A stretch of DNA of 64,000 nt from Rhodamnia argentea (lineage: Eukaryota; Streptophyta; Magnoliopsida; Myrtales; Myrtaceae). Shown piece after piece: positions 62,416 through 64,000 of this stretch. Positions within the stretch are counted from its first letter, which is position 1, and the number at the start of each line of letters is the position of its first letter. A model generated the notes under the pieces. The model was not told the origin of the DNA. It was given only the letters and a program-made list of their open reading frames with translations, and did no database searches. The position numbers and the translations under genes are program-made. Where the stretch lies: contig NC_063150.1 of NCBI RefSeq assembly GCF_020921035.1, forward strand, positions 36,069,826-36,133,825, in the 5' to 3' direction.

Positions 62416-63424
62416 GTGGAACAAGTCGACGTACAAGCTAGCGTTCATATATTCTAATAATGTAGGAACCTGGGCTGCATCTCGTCTTGTTTGCCCATAT
62501 GTAAAAGGTTCCTTCACCTTAATGTACTATGAGAGTGATTATTACCTTCTTGGGCTACTTGCAACTCGCGAGTCCTCTTCTTGCTACTAATATTTCACTT
62601 AATTTTCCATGCGCCACATTGTTGGCTGGTGTTCGTTCGCTTCCATTTGAGATAGTTATACCTTTTCACACTTACTTTTTATGATTGCCGACTAATAACC
62701 CCTCAAGCGAATGCAATTACATTTACAACGGGATAATTCTCAGCCCAAAGAACTACATTGCCAAACCATTAAAGGTGTAGGACTAAATTGGTCAAATTGA
62801 AAAAGTTTATAATTGAATTTACAACCATATAATAGGCTTAGAATTTTTTTGACAATATGCTCTCTCCTGAAATTATGGAAACAACTGTAACCTTTTCACT
62901 ATATTGATAATTTTAATCGGCCGTGGAACTTTGATTCACTAATTTGTTGTTCCCAAATTTTATCTCTTATGGAATTTAATTCATAAAACCTACAAAGGGG
63001 ATATTTTGAAAAATAAAATACAGAGAGTAACCTTCAAGAAATCAATTAGTTCAAAATTAAATTAAAATTTGAAAATTAACGGACTAGTATTACGTGTTAA
63101 CAATAACTAAATAAAAGTGACTGTTCTTACTTAGAAATTACTCATCTTTCCACGTGGTTATTAGCTTTTCTATAGCAAAGTTTTTTTTCTTGTCACGGCA
63201 AATAAAAATTATATCCGTAATTGAACAAGTACACAAATGGTACAGATACAGGAGGGAAAGGGTCTTGAAACATAACAGAAACAGCATTAATTAAGCGTAA
63301 GAGACACAAATTCACAACCTAATAGAAGCTAAAGGCCATGGAGGCACCAAACAAAGTACGACCGATGCTTAGCAAACATTTTCATCCACAATTTAGTCCT
63401 ATTATGTAGGCCATAACTAATTCG

Positions 63425-63975
63425 TCAGGAAAATTACCAAAATAAATCTATTATACGTGTGCCAATTCAATGATAAATCTCTCAAATTAACCAATTTAGC
63501 TGTAAATTTTTTGATTATTTGCTAATATAGTCATTTGGGCTAGCTTTAGTGGGCAACTGCCGACGTGGACACCAGCCGTCCTACATGGTACAGCCGATGT
63601 TGACTTCTTCCCTTTTTTTTTTCTTTTCATTATTTTTTCCCCTTCTTCCTTTAACGGTCACCACGCCTCGGCGATCGGCTACAAGCAAGGGTGGGCGAGA
63701 CTCAATCTCATCGGATGACCTCGCTCTTAGCCGGTTGCCGACCATGGTGATTGGTGGAGGAAGAAGGGGAAAAAAGGATGAAAGAGAAAATATCATGTAA
63801 AACAAAAATCTTCCACAACAACGTCGACCATATCATGTATGACGGTCAACGTCAAATCGGTGATTGCCAACCAAAATTGAGGAGAATGACTACATTAACA
63901 AATCGTCAAAAGGTTTAGGACTTAATTGCTCAAATTAAAAGGTTTAAATTAAATTGGCATCCGTGAAATAAATAT
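63425..63975. mobile_element. Long-armed MITE-like element near the end of the window
   Basis: The left arm (acgtgtgccaattcaatgat...gccgacgtgg...tcctacatgg) is mirrored on the right (ttaaattaaattggcatccg...acgtcaaatcgg...catgtatgac). Between the arms are T-rich and A-rich tracts and a GC-richer core. It lies in a stretch (63,245-63,976) present in duplication copy 2 but absent from copy 1. Confidence 0.7.
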
Positions 63976-64000
63976 TTAATTTTTGTTGTCAATTATCTCC

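Larger units (their letters stand above)
60584..63245 (+). repeat. Segmental duplication, copy 2
   Basis: This is the partner of 54,403-57,040, about 6.2 kb downstream. It starts exactly where the copia fossil ends. The first ~60 bases encode the family's C-terminal LGEYVPPKIKGNKRNCID. Its right limit is at cacaaatggtaca, after which copy 1 continues with tatatataatttttgttgtc. In this copy that continuation reappears only at 63,976. Confidence 0.9.

Overview
This is nuclear DNA of a flowering plant. Genes are split by GT-AG introns, leaders carry CT microsatellites, and the intergenic DNA is AT-rich and full of LTR elements, MITEs and a LINE remnant. The proteins match eudicot families closely. 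The style of the dispersed repeats makes me suspect a woody rosid such as Myrtaceae/Eucalyptus, but nothing in the window proves the species. No rRNA, tRNA or CRISPR was found.

The left part (about 1-31,000) is an ordinary genic segment with five well-formed genes whose exons I joined by splice site and phase. They are a MAPKKK3-type MAP kinase kinase kinase (+, 1802-7204, 11 exons, 647 aa); an SNM1/beta-CASP DNA-repair nuclease-like protein (+, 8773-11382, 4 exons, 555 aa); the plastid ABC ATPase ABCI10 (+, 12703-15024, 6 exons, 262 aa), which has a two-codon upstream ORF overlapping its start; the Golgi GDP-sugar transporter GONST1 (+, 18577-24383, 8 coding exons, 336 aa); and, convergent with it, a DA1/DAR-type ubiquitin-activated peptidase (-, 30533-25767, 11 exons, 500 aa).

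The middle (31,000-53,000) is a graveyard. A second DA1-like locus, homologous to the first even in an intron, survives as pieces: the N-terminal, UIM and LIM parts at 42-44.2 kb and one later exon at 35.5 kb. Between them sits a young Ty1/copia element (36,605-41,416, TSD catac, LTRs about 98-99% alike). Two ginkbilobin-like (DUF26/Gnk2) copies lie in duplicated blocks at 33.8-35.2 and 47.0-51.2 kb. The second block is interrupted by a 2.4-kb TG...CA insertion that looks like a solo LTR. TIR elements, a hAT-like MITE with a GC-rich CCGCCGACC core, and long-armed foldback MITEs fill the rest.

The right part (46-64 kb) holds a local family of multi-pass membrane proteins resembling the Arabidopsis At1g31130/At4g19950 group (function unknown). 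One copy is intact (61,441-62,415). One (55,216-56,190) keeps the same length although its centre is read in the wrong frame between two opposite indels. Others are C-terminal or N-terminal fragments. A block of about 2.65 kb (54.40-57.04 kb) is repeated at 60.58-63.25 kb, and the interval between holds a degraded copia fossil that adjoins a truncated family member.

I see no single wholly new system. The most informative signals are the compensating frameshift pair, the transposon-split DA1 paralog, the paired-locus comparison that dates insertions, and the in-frame 84-bp duplication in the MAPKKK tail.
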